DNA of 64,000 nucleotides from JAIYDJ01 sp031400505 (GTDB lineage: Bacteria; Pseudomonadota; Alphaproteobacteria; Rhodobacterales; Rhodobacteraceae), in assembly GCA_031400505.1 (NCBI GenBank), contig JANNPZ010000032.1:1-64000 (forward strand). Reading direction: 5' to 3'. This document shows positions 32,811-40,832 of this stretch, piece by piece. The notes under the pieces were generated by a model. It was not told the origin of the DNA and ran no database searches. It worked only from the letters and a program-made list of their open reading frames with translations. The first letter of the stretch is position 1. The number at the start of each line of letters is the position of its first letter. Made by a program: the position numbers and the translations under genes.

Positions 32811-34030
32811 AAATCCTGTTCGTGCACCAGAATTTTCCGGGCCAGTTCTTGCATCTGGCACCGGCACTGATGGCGCGCGGGCATGACTGTCTGGCGATGA
32901 CCGACAGGTCCAATCGACGGCCTTCAAGCATCCCCGTGGTGAACTACGACCATACACCGCAAGCAATCGACGCGGCGGCGGCGCGCCTGGGGCGCAACTA
33001 CACCGGCATGAGCGACCGGGGCGTCACGGTGGCGCGGGCGGCTCTGCGATTGCGTCAGAACGACGGCTATGTGCCTGATATGATTGTCGGCCATTCCGGC
33101 TGGGGTGAGACGCTTTTCTTGAAAGAAGTATGGCCCGAGGCCAAATTGCTGATCTATGCCGAGTTCTATTATCGCGGGCGCGGGGCGGATGTGGGGTTTG
33201 ACCCAGAGTTCAACCCCGCCAGTTTCGATCAGGTGATGATTGCCCAAGGCCGCACCACGCATCTGGGCCAGGCGTTGCTTCATGCCGATGCCGGGGTTTC
33301 GCCGACCGAGTGGCAAGCCTCGACCTATCCACAGCCATTGCGACGCATGATCGACGTCATCCATGACGGGATCGATACCAGATCGGTGCACCCGGATGCG
33401 GCGGCCATTCTATCCCTGCCGGACGGCAAGGTTTTGCGAGCGGGCGACGAGGTTCTGACCTTTGTTAACCGCAATCTTGAGCCCTACCGGGGTTATCACA
33501 TCTTCATGCGGGCGCTGCCGGCGGTTCTGGCGGCGCGGCCCGGGGCCGAAGTGGTGATCGTGGGGGGCAACGAGGTTTCCTACGGGGCGGCGCCCAAGGG
33601 GCAGAAGGGCTGGAAGGACCAGATATTGGCCGAGGTGGCGGGGCAGTTGGACCTGAACCGTGTGCATTTCATGGGCAAGGTGCCCTATCCGGTGTTCAAG
33701 CAGGTGCTGCAAGTCAGCCGGGCGCATGCCTATCTGACCTATCCGTTCGTGCTGTCCTGGTCGATGCTGGAGGCGATGGCGGCGGGGTGTCATGTGGTGG
33801 GGTCGGCCACGGCTCCGGTGCGCGAAGTGCTGCAGGACGGGGTGAATGGCAGTCTGGTCGATTTCTTTGATGTGCCGGGCTGGTCGGCGGCCCTGACGCG
33901 CGCGCTGGCTGAACCTGCGTGGTTTGATGGGCTGCGGGTGGCGGCGCGGAAAACCGCACAGGACCGCTATGATCTGCGGTCAGTGTGCCTGCCGCGCATG
34001 ATCGGGCTGGTGGAACGGTTGGTTGCGTAG
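32807..34030 (+). CDS. GT4-type glycosyltransferase
   Basis: 407 aa. It opens KILFVHQNFPGQFLHLAPAL, the Rossmann strand common to family 4 glycosyltransferases, and its C-terminal half has the GT-B donor domain (FVNRNLEPYRGYHIFMRAL; PYPVFKQVLQVSRAHAYLTY; SWSMLEAMAAGCHVVGS). It likely moves a sugar from a nucleotide donor to a surface glycan or a small molecule; the acceptor is unknown. It begins with GTG overlapping the yejF stop, so it seems to be translated as part of the yej operon. It converges on hemN with only 6 nt between. Confidence 0.88.
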   Translation: MKILFVHQNFPGQFLHLAPALMARGHDCLAMTDRSNRRPSSIPVVNYDHTPQAIDAAAARLGRNYTGMSDRGVTVARAALRLRQNDGYVPDMIVGHSGWGETLFLKEVWPEAKLLIYAEFYYRGRGADVGFDPEFNPASFDQVMIAQGRTTHLGQALLHADAGVSPTEWQASTYPQPLRRMIDVIHDGIDTRSVHPDAAAILSLPDGKVLRAGDEVLTFVNRNLEPYRGYHIFMRALPAVLAARPGAEVVIVGGNEVSYGAAPKGQKGWKDQILAEVAGQLDLNRVHFMGKVPYPVFKQVLQVSRAHAYLTYPFVLSWSMLEAMAAGCHVVGSATAPVREVLQDGVNGSLVDFFDVPGWSAALTRALAEPAWFDGLRVAARKTAQDRYDLRSVCLPRMIGLVERLVA

Positions 34031-34036
34031 TGGGCG

Positions 34037-35392
34037 CTACACCGCAGCCGAGTGTTTGGCCTTCGAGTGATCGTAGGTGTCAAATTGGCGCGCAACCATC
34101 CGCGCCAGCGGGCGCCCTTGCGGCAGGATGGTCAGGCCCCGCGCATCACAACGCACGAGGCCGTCATACTCGGCAGCGACCCCGGAAAACAGGGCATCGA
34201 GCGCAGCAGCGGCGATCGGGAAATCCCGCAGAATCTCGGCGCGGCTGACGTGGAAATCACAGAGCAACGCCTCGATGATCCGGGCGCGCATGGTATCTTC
34301 GCCGGCAAAGACATGGCCGCGATGGGTGGCGAGGCGCCCCGCGCGCACGGCGGTTGTGTATTCGGCGGTTCCGCTGACATTCTGGGCAAAACCCTGGGGA
34401 AAGCGCGAGATCGACGAGGCACCAAGCCCGATCAGCACCGGGGCAGTGTCGTCAGTGTAGCCCTGAAAGTTGCGGCGCAGTGTGCCTGCGCGGGCGGACA
34501 TGGCCATGCCATCGGTGGGCAGGGCGAAATGGTCGATCCCGATCGCGTCATAGCCATGGGCGGTGAAAAGATCGGTCGCAGCCTGGAACAGCGCGAGCCG
34601 GTCCTGTGCGGATGGCAGGTCGCCCGACGGGATCATCTGCTGACGGCGGCTCATCCACGGCACATGGGCATAGCCGTAAAGTGCCACGCGGTCAGGGGTC
34701 AGCGACAGCAGCTTCTGGACCGATAAGGCCAGGCGGGCCGGGGTTTGTTTGGGCAGGCCGAACAGGATGTCGGCGTTCAGGCTGGTGATGCCACGGTCAC
34801 GAATCATGTCGGCGACCTGCCGGGTCAGGTCATAACTTTGCATCCGCCCGATAATGGCTTGAATCTCGGGATCAAAGTCCTGAACCCCGATGGAGGCGCG
34901 GTTCATGCCCGATGCCACCAGCGCATCAAGCCGGGCGGTGTCGATTTCATTCGGGTCGATCTCGACCGAAAACTCTGCGCGCGGTGCCATCGGTATGGCG
35001 TCAAATACGGTGGCAGCAAGCCTGCGGATCGCGTCCTCGGGCAGCAAGGTTGGCGTGCCACCGCCCCAATGAAGCCGGGAAAGCCGCACGCCCTGCGGCA
35101 AATGTGCCTTCAGCAAGGCGATTTCGGCCTGCAAAGTCTTGACGTAGGACAGAACCGGCGTGTCGGACGTGGTGCCTTGGGTGCGACAAGCGCAGAACCA
35201 GCACAGCCGACGGCAGAACGGAACATGCAGGTAAAGCGATACTTCGCTGCCGGTTGGGATCGCCTCGATCCACTCGGCAACCTGCGCCGGTTTGTCCATC
35301 TGTGCAAAGTGCGGCGCCGTCGGATAGCTGGTATAGCGCGGCACACGGGCATCAAAGAGACCCAGCCGGGTGAGTTGTGTATGTACTGTCAT
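34037..35392 (-). CDS. hemN: Oxygen-independent coproporphyrinogen III oxidase
   Basis: 451 aa. A radical-SAM enzyme with the HemN cluster motif C60-x3-C64-x2-C67-x-C69 (HVPFCRRLCWFCAC) and GGGTP at 110-114. It turns coproporphyrinogen III into protoporphyrinogen IX without O2. The first residues (RYTSYPTAPHF) are HemN-specific, separating it from HemW. The gene is divergent from fnrL across 63 bp with one FNR box. The aerobic alternative, hemF, is at 50288. Confidence 0.95.
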   Translation of the reverse strand: MTVHTQLTRLGLFDARVPRYTSYPTAPHFAQMDKPAQVAEWIEAIPTGSEVSLYLHVPFCRRLCWFCACRTQGTTSDTPVLSYVKTLQAEIALLKAHLPQGVRLSRLHWGGGTPTLLPEDAIRRLAATVFDAIPMAPRAEFSVEIDPNEIDTARLDALVASGMNRASIGVQDFDPEIQAIIGRMQSYDLTRQVADMIRDRGITSLNADILFGLPKQTPARLALSVQKLLSLTPDRVALYGYAHVPWMSRRQQMIPSGDLPSAQDRLALFQAATDLFTAHGYDAIGIDHFALPTDGMAMSARAGTLRRNFQGYTDDTAPVLIGLGASSISRFPQGFAQNVSGTAEYTTAVRAGRLATHRGHVFAGEDTMRARIIEALLCDFHVSRAEILRDFPIAAAALDALFSGVAAEYDGLVRCDARGLTILPQGRPLARMVARQFDTYDHSKAKHSAAV

Positions 35393-35426
35393 TCTATTAG
35401 ATTTGTGCGAACGGTGTCGGATCGCC

Positions 35427-35440
35427 TTGACACAGATCAA
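35427..35440. promoter_or_regulatory. FNR box between hemN and fnrL
   Basis: TTGACACAGATCAA matches the FNR consensus TTGAT-N4-ATCAA with one change. It lies 15 bp before the fnrL ATG and 34 bp before the hemN ATG. So close to fnrL, binding would probably repress fnrL and could activate hemN. Confidence 0.85.
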
Positions 35441-35455
35441 ACGGATCGGGCCACG

Positions 35456-36202
35456 ATGGCACAACTTTCTCCTCCGAACGACATGCGACAGTGCGGCGAA
35501 TGTCCGATCCGCCACAGGGCGGTTTGCGCGCGCTGCGATGCGGACGAGTTGGCCGTTCTGGACCAGATGAAGTATTATCGCAGCTTCGAGGCGGGGCAGA
35601 CGGTGATCTGGTCTGGCGACCGGATGGATTTTGTGGCGTCGGTGGTGACCGGCATCGCCAAGCTGACCCAGACGATGGAAGACGGGCGGCGGCAGATGGT
35701 GGGGCTGTTGATGCCATCGGATTTCGTCGGGCGGCCGGGGCGGCAGGTGGCGGCCTATGACGTCACGGCGGTCAATGATGTGGTGATGTGCTGTTTCCGC
35801 AAGAAGCCTTTCGAAGACCTGATGGCGCGGACCCCGCATGTGGCGCAGCGTCTGCTGGAAATGACGCTGGACGAGCTGGACGCGGCGCGGGAATGGATGC
35901 TTTTGCTGGGCCGCAAGACCGCCCGGGAAAAGATCGCCAGTCTGCTGGCCATCATCGCGCGGCGCGAGGCGGTGTTGAAGGCGCGCGCGCCTTCGTCTTC
36001 GGCGGTGTTCGACCTGCCGCTGACCCGCGAAGAGATGGCGGATTATCTGGGGCTGACGCTGGAAACCGTCAGCCGCCAGATCAGCGCGCTCAAACGCGAC
36101 GGGCTGATTACCATCGAGGGTAACCGGCGCGTCACCATCCCGGATTTCAACCTGCTGATGGAAGTGACGGGCGACGACAGCGATGGTGGGATGCCGGCGT
36201 AG
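35456..36202 (+). CDS. fnrL: FNR-family oxygen-responsive regulator FnrL
   Basis: 248 aa, the length I recall for Rhodobacter FnrL. N-terminal cysteines C13, C16 and C24 (with C27) plus C112/C113 can ligate the O2-sensitive 4Fe-4S cluster. A cAMP-receptor-like beta roll follows, then an HTH with recognition helix ETVSRQISALKRDG, where E203, S206 and R207 read the TTGAT half site. It activates microaerobic genes when the cluster is intact. I chose ATG 35456 for length and because it leaves the FNR box upstream; the ribosome site is weak. Confidence 0.95.
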   Translation: MAQLSPPNDMRQCGECPIRHRAVCARCDADELAVLDQMKYYRSFEAGQTVIWSGDRMDFVASVVTGIAKLTQTMEDGRRQMVGLLMPSDFVGRPGRQVAAYDVTAVNDVVMCCFRKKPFEDLMARTPHVAQRLLEMTLDELDAAREWMLLLGRKTAREKIASLLAIIARREAVLKARAPSSSAVFDLPLTREEMADYLGLTLETVSRQISALKRDGLITIEGNRRVTIPDFNLLMEVTGDDSDGGMPA

Positions 36203-36218
36203 CCCGTTCGAAACCGGT

Positions 36219-37067
36219 TCAATGCGCCATGAACACCGGCACGACCGCTGCATGCAACGTATCGCGGGTGGCCCCGCCCAGGATCGCCTCGCGCAGACGG
36301 GAATGCCCGTAAGCCCCCATCACCAGCATGTCGGCATTCGTATCCTGCACCTGCCGCGCCAGCACATCCGACACGCGCGGAAGCGTCTTGGCCAGCACCG
36401 ACACCTCGGCCCGAACACCGTGCCGCACCAGCATCTGGCACAAGAGGCCGCCGGGGTCTGACCGTTCCGCGCCATATGCGCCCGGATCGACGATAGTGAT
36501 CACAACCTGTTCGGCCGACTGCAAAAAGGGCAGGGCGGCGCGGGTCGCGGTCAGCGCCTCGGGGCTTTGGTCCCAGGCGAGCACGATGCGGCGGGGTGGC
36601 AGCACGACGGCGTCACTGCCCACAGGCACAAGCAGCACCGGCGTGCGGGCGCCGAACAGGGCGGCCTCGAGCACGGTATCGGCATTCGCGGCGGTTGCAG
36701 GATCGCTGTCGCGCGCCAACACCACCAGATCGGCAAAGCGCGCATGTGAGGTGACGAGATCGCCCACCATGCCGATTTGTACAACTGCGGTTTCAAGGGC
36801 CCACCGCAGACCGGGTGCGGGTTCGGCTAGGGCGGCTTTCGCTGCGGCCTCGGTCAGCCGGGCCTCTTCGGTCGCGCGCGCCATGGTGGCGTCCATCAGC
36901 ACCATGTCTGCGCCGATGTAGCTGTAGCCCATCTGCAAATGGTCGATCCCCAATGCGAGCACGTCAAGATGCCCGCCGTGGGCCGCGCAAAGCTGGGCGC
37001 AGGCGGCGACCGCGGCCTTTGCCTGTGCGGGCGCGATGATGACGGAAAACACGGATTTGTAGGCCAT
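36219..37067 (-). CDS. Tandem-domain universal stress protein
   Basis: 282 aa with two Usp domains. The first covers about 1-140 (KSVFSVIIAPAQAKAAVAAC; ADLVVLARDSDPATAANAD). The second covers 150-282 (RRIVLAWDQSPEALTATRAA; DMLVMGAYGHSRLREAILGG). The second keeps the G-x2-G-x9-G-type nucleotide loop ending GGATRDTLHAAVVPVFMAH. Such proteins beside the cco genes are common in Rhodobacterales. It is divergent from ccoN and has a perfect FNR box 61 bp upstream. Start supported by AGGAGTTTCGGCC. Confidence 0.9.
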   Translation of the reverse strand: MAYKSVFSVIIAPAQAKAAVAACAQLCAAHGGHLDVLALGIDHLQMGYSYIGADMVLMDATMARATEEARLTEAAAKAALAEPAPGLRWALETAVVQIGMVGDLVTSHARFADLVVLARDSDPATAANADTVLEAALFGARTPVLLVPVGSDAVVLPPRRIVLAWDQSPEALTATRAALPFLQSAEQVVITIVDPGAYGAERSDPGGLLCQMLVRHGVRAEVSVLAKTLPRVSDVLARQVQDTNADMLVMGAYGHSRLREAILGGATRDTLHAAVVPVFMAH

Positions 37068-37127
37068 GGCCGAAACTCCTGATCGCTGCGGATCGTGCCA
37101 TCTTGCCGCAGAGGTTGGTGTCGCACC

Positions 37128-37141
37128 TTGATCCGGATCAA
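37128..37141. promoter_or_regulatory. FNR box, perfect palindrome, usp side
   Basis: TTGATCCGGATCAA, an exact match to the FNR consensus and fully palindromic. It lies 61 bp upstream of the usp start in the 223-bp usp-ccoN gap. Confidence 0.92.
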
Positions 37142-37180
37142 GACCGGGGGCAGGGTGGTTTACACAAGCGTCTGGCAAAC

Positions 37181-37194
37181 TTGACATGAATCAA
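37181..37194. promoter_or_regulatory. FNR box, ccoN side
   Basis: TTGACATGAATCAA, one mismatch from consensus. It lies 97 bp upstream of ccoN, and its centre is 53 bp from the other box. It is the likely activation site for ccoNOQP. Confidence 0.88.
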
Positions 37195-37290
37195 GGCGGC
37201 CAAGGCCGTGACCGCACAGACAGGCAGCATTGCAGGAGTTCCCTGTTCGGGCCGGATCGGTCTGCTGCCGGGACAACAGGGGAAAATGGC

Positions 37291-38889
37291 ATGTGGGATT
37301 ATGCTAAACTGATCGCGTTGGGGGTCGCGGCCGTGCTGGCCGCGATTGCGGCCAATTACGCGCATGACATCGCCTATCAGGTGAATGCGTTGGTGGTGAT
37401 GCTGGCGGCGGCCGGCATCTTCGTGTTCACGCTGCGCACGATGGACGCGCCGCGCACGATCAATCAGGCCGAGTACATGGACGATGTCGTGCGCGCGGGG
37501 GTGATCGCGACGGCATTCTGGGGGGTCGTCGGGTTCCTCGTCGGCGTGGTCATCGCGTTTCAGCTGGCCTTTCCGGCGCTGAACATCGACGGGGTGCAGG
37601 GCATCCTGAACTTTGGCCGGTTGCGCCCCTTGCACACGTCGGCGGTGATCTTTGCCTTTGGCGGCAACGCGTTGATCATGTCGTCGTTCTACATCGTGCA
37701 GCGCACCTGTGCGGTGCGGCTGTGGGGCGGCAACCTTGCATGGTTCGTGTTCTGGGGCTGGCAGTTGATGATCGTGCTGGCCGCGACGTCCTATCTGTTG
37801 GGCGGGTCCGAGAGCAAGGAATACGCCGAAACCGCCTGGCACATCGATATCTGGATCGCCGTGGTCTGGGTGGCGTTTCTGGCGGTGTTCATGGGCACGC
37901 TGATCAAGCGCCGCGAGCCGCATATCTATGTCGCCAACTGGTTCTTGCTTTCGATGATCATCACGGTGGCGATGCTGCATGTGGTGCGCAACGTGTCGAT
38001 CCCGGTCTCGATCTTCGGCTCGCAATCGGTGCCGGTCTATTCGGGCGTGCAGGATGCGATGGTGCAGTGGTGGTATGGCCACAACGCGGTCGGCTTCTTC
38101 CTGACGGGCGGGTTCCTTGGGATGATGTACTACTTTGTGCCCAAGCAGGCCGAACGCCCGGTGTTCAGCTATAAACTGTCGATCATCCACTTCTGGTCGC
38201 TGATCTTTTTGTATATCTGGGCCGGTCCGCACCATTTGCACTACACCGCACTGCCCGACTGGGCCTCGACACTTGGCATGGTGTTTTCGATCATGCTGTG
38301 GATGCCGTCGTGGGGTGGCATGATCAACGGGCTGATGACGCTGTCGGGCGCCTGGGACAAGCTGCGCACCGACCCGATCATCCGGATGATGGTGGTTTCC
38401 ATCGGGTTCTACGGGATGTCCACCTTTGAAGGCCCGATGATGAGCATCAAGGCCGTCAACTCGCTGAGCCACTATACCGACTGGACCATCGGGCATGTCC
38501 ATTCCGGTGCCCTTGGCTGGAACGGGATGATCACCTTTGGTGCGCTTTACTTTTTGACGCCGCGTCTGTGGAACCGCGAGCGGCTTTACAGCCTGACCAT
38601 GGTGTCCTGGCACTTCTGGTTGGCGACGATCGGGATCGTGCTTTACGCCTCTGCGATGTGGGTGTCGGGGATCATGGAAGGCCTGATGTGGCGCGAAGTT
38701 GACGCCAACGGCTTCCTCGTGAACGCCTTTGCCGACACGGTTTCCGCCAAGTTCCCGATGTATGTGGTGCGCGGTCTGGGCGGGGTTCTTTACCTCGCAG
38801 GGGCGCTGATCATGGCTTACAACCTTTGGATGACGGTGCGCGCGCAGCCTCAAACGGCTACGATGAACTCCGCTGTCCCCGCTGAATGA
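37291..38889 (+). CDS. ccoN: cbb3-type cytochrome c oxidase subunit I
   Basis: 532 aa catalytic subunit with about 12 or more helices. Expected heme and copper ligands are present: H115 (RLRPLHTSAV), H264 (WWYGHNAVGF), H314/H315 (AGPHHLHYT), and H402/H404 (TIGHVHSGAL). It reduces O2 to water at a high-affinity heme b3-CuB site and pumps protons, serving respiration at low oxygen. Start ATG at 37291 follows CAGGGGA. First gene of ccoNOQP; the FNR box at 37181 is upstream. Confidence 0.97.
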   Translation: MWDYAKLIALGVAAVLAAIAANYAHDIAYQVNALVVMLAAAGIFVFTLRTMDAPRTINQAEYMDDVVRAGVIATAFWGVVGFLVGVVIAFQLAFPALNIDGVQGILNFGRLRPLHTSAVIFAFGGNALIMSSFYIVQRTCAVRLWGGNLAWFVFWGWQLMIVLAATSYLLGGSESKEYAETAWHIDIWIAVVWVAFLAVFMGTLIKRREPHIYVANWFLLSMIITVAMLHVVRNVSIPVSIFGSQSVPVYSGVQDAMVQWWYGHNAVGFFLTGGFLGMMYYFVPKQAERPVFSYKLSIIHFWSLIFLYIWAGPHHLHYTALPDWASTLGMVFSIMLWMPSWGGMINGLMTLSGAWDKLRTDPIIRMMVVSIGFYGMSTFEGPMMSIKAVNSLSHYTDWTIGHVHSGALGWNGMITFGALYFLTPRLWNRERLYSLTMVSWHFWLATIGIVLYASAMWVSGIMEGLMWREVDANGFLVNAFADTVSAKFPMYVVRGLGGVLYLAGALIMAYNLWMTVRAQPQTATMNSAVPAE

Positions 38890-38901
38890 TCGGAGACGCA
38901 A

Positions 38902-39627
38902 ATGGCCTTTCTTGACAAACACAAGACCATCGAAACCCATGCCACGCTGTTGTTGGTGCTGAGTTTGCTGGTGGTCAGCATCGGCGGACTGGTACAGATC
39001 GTGCCGCTGTTCTACCTTGAGAACACGATTGAAAAGGTGGAGGGCGTGCGTCCCTACTCGCCCTTGGAACTGGCGGGGCGTGACATCTACATCCGTGAGG
39101 GGTGCTATGTCTGCCACAGCCAGATGATCCGCCCGATGCGCGACGAGGTCGAACGCTATGGCCACTACAGCCTTGCGGCGGAGTCGATGTATGACCATCC
39201 GCATCAGTGGGGGTCCAAACGCACCGGGCCGGATCTGGCGCGGGTTGGCGGGCGGTATTCGGATGCCTGGCACGTGGACCACCTGATGAACCCCAAGGCC
39301 GTGGTGCCGGAATCGGTGATGCCGCGCTATGCGTTCCTTGCAAATGCGCCGCTGACCGGCGAGCGGATGGGCGATGTGATGTGGGCCCATTCGGTGGTCG
39401 GCGTGCCCTATACGTCCGAGATGATCGAGGTGGCGCGCGCGGACTTTGCGGCCCAGGTCGATCCTGACGGCGACACCGAGGCGCTCTTGGCCCGCTATCC
39501 CGGCGCCGTCGTGTCGAACTTTGACGGGCAGCCCGAGCTTACGGAAATGGATGCGCTGATCGCGTATCTGCAGGTTCTGGGGACGATGGTCGACTTCTCG
39601 ACCTTCACCCCGGATGTCAGCCGATAG
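38902..39627 (+). CDS. ccoO: cbb3-type cytochrome c oxidase subunit II (monoheme)
   Basis: 241 aa. One N-terminal anchor helix (LLLVLSLLVVSIGGLVQIV) and a periplasmic heme c domain with CYVCH at 68-72, followed by QMIRPMRDEVERYG, a CcoO hallmark. It passes electrons to CcoN. It starts 12 nt after ccoN. Confidence 0.97.
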   Translation: MAFLDKHKTIETHATLLLVLSLLVVSIGGLVQIVPLFYLENTIEKVEGVRPYSPLELAGRDIYIREGCYVCHSQMIRPMRDEVERYGHYSLAAESMYDHPHQWGSKRTGPDLARVGGRYSDAWHVDHLMNPKAVVPESVMPRYAFLANAPLTGERMGDVMWAHSVVGVPYTSEMIEVARADFAAQVDPDGDTEALLARYPGAVVSNFDGQPELTEMDALIAYLQVLGTMVDFSTFTPDVSR

Positions 39628-39639
39628 GAGGGCGGGAAC

Positions 39640-39858
39640 ATGGAAACCTATACATTTCTGCGCGCCTTTGCCGACAGCTGGATGGTTCTGGCGCTGATGA
39701 TGTTCTTTGTCGGGATGGTGCTGTGGGTGTTTCGCCCCGCCGCGCGGACGACGCAGGACGATGCCGCGCATTCGATCTTTCGCAACGAAAAGAAACCCTT
39801 GGCCTCGGGCGATGATCTGTCCGGCCGGACTGTGAAGGAGATGCGCGATGTGCGCTGA
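39640..39858 (+). CDS. ccoQ: cbb3-type oxidase small subunit CcoQ
   Basis: 72 aa with a single membrane helix (WMVLALMMFFVGMVLWVF) and a cytoplasmic polar tail. CcoQ stabilises the oxidase. It ends 11 nt inside ccoP, so the two are coupled. Confidence 0.92.
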   Translation: METYTFLRAFADSWMVLALMMFFVGMVLWVFRPAARTTQDDAAHSIFRNEKKPLASGDDLSGRTVKEMRDVR

Positions 39859-40729
39859 ACGCGTGAAAAAAGCCAAGCCCGGCGAGGTTGAAACCACTGG
39901 CCACAGCTGGGACGGGATCGAAGAGTTCAACAACCCGATGCCGCGCTGGTGGCTGTGGACGTTCTACGCCTGCATCGCCTATGCGCTGCTCTATTCGATC
40001 GCCTATCCGGCCTGGCCGATGCTGACCCGCGCAACGCCCGGAGTTCTGGGGGCATCGACACGCGCCGATGTGGCCGCTGACATTGCCCGATTTGACGAAG
40101 CCTTGGCGCCGATGAAGGCGAGGCTGGTGGCGGCCGACCTTACCGCGATCCCAACCGATCCCGAGCTTGCCAGTTATGCCACGTCGGCGGGCGCCTCGGT
40201 GTTTCGCACCAACTGCGCCACCTGTCACGGCTCGGGTGCTGCGGGTGTCAAGGCCAGCGGCTATCCCAACCTGCTGGATGACGACTGGTTGTGGGGCGGC
40301 GACATGGAAGCGATCCACACCACGATCACCCATGGCATTCGCAACACTCTGGACGAGGATGCGCGCTATTCGCTGATGCCGGCCTTCGGGGTGGACGAGT
40401 TGCTGGACAAGACGCAGATCGGGCAGGTCGTCGAATATGTGCTGCAGGTGTCCGGGCAAGAGCATGACGCGGCGCTTGCCACTGAAGGTGCTGTGCTGTT
40501 CGCCGAAAACTGCTCGTCCTGCCATGGCGAAAACGCCGAAGGTAACCGCGAACTGGGTTCTCCGACCCTGACCGACGCGATCTGGCTTTATGGTGGCGAC
40601 CGCGAGGCGCTGACCTATACCATTGTCAACGCGCGTGCCGGAGTGATGCCGCCTTGGGCTCCGCGCCTGACAGAGGATGAAATCCGGTCGGTTGCGGCCT
40701 ATGTTCACAGTCTGGGTGGCGGCGAGTAG
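39848..40729 (+). CDS. ccoP: cbb3-type cytochrome c oxidase subunit III (diheme)
   Basis: 293 aa. The N-terminal HSWDGIEEFNNPMPRWWLW segment and one anchor helix precede two cytochrome c domains, CATCH (123-127) and CSSCH (222-226). It is the entry point for electrons from cytochrome cy or soluble cytochrome c. The start at 39848 overlaps ccoQ. Confidence 0.97.
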   Translation: MCAERVKKAKPGEVETTGHSWDGIEEFNNPMPRWWLWTFYACIAYALLYSIAYPAWPMLTRATPGVLGASTRADVAADIARFDEALAPMKARLVAADLTAIPTDPELASYATSAGASVFRTNCATCHGSGAAGVKASGYPNLLDDDWLWGGDMEAIHTTITHGIRNTLDEDARYSLMPAFGVDELLDKTQIGQVVEYVLQVSGQEHDAALATEGAVLFAENCSSCHGENAEGNRELGSPTLTDAIWLYGGDREALTYTIVNARAGVMPPWAPRLTEDEIRSVAAYVHSLGGGE

Positions 40730-40743
40730 CCTCGTGCCCCTCA

Positions 40744-40757
40744 TTGATCGAGGTCAA
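40744..40757. promoter_or_regulatory. FNR box upstream of ccoG
   Basis: TTGATCGAGGTCAA, one mismatch from consensus, 75 bp before the ccoG start in the 103-bp ccoP-ccoG gap. It suggests ccoGHIS has its own FnrL-controlled promoter. Confidence 0.87.
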
Positions 40758-40832
40758 GGCGCGCCCCCGGCGCGCCTGACACATAGTCGGCAGATGTTTG
40801 GTCGGCATCTGCCCATCTGATCCGGAGCTGCC

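Noticed and set aside
37138..39933. 931-codon minus-strand ORF opposite ccoN and ccoO
   Set aside because: It is His/Arg-rich shadow sequence produced by high GC third positions of the real genes; no family resemblance.
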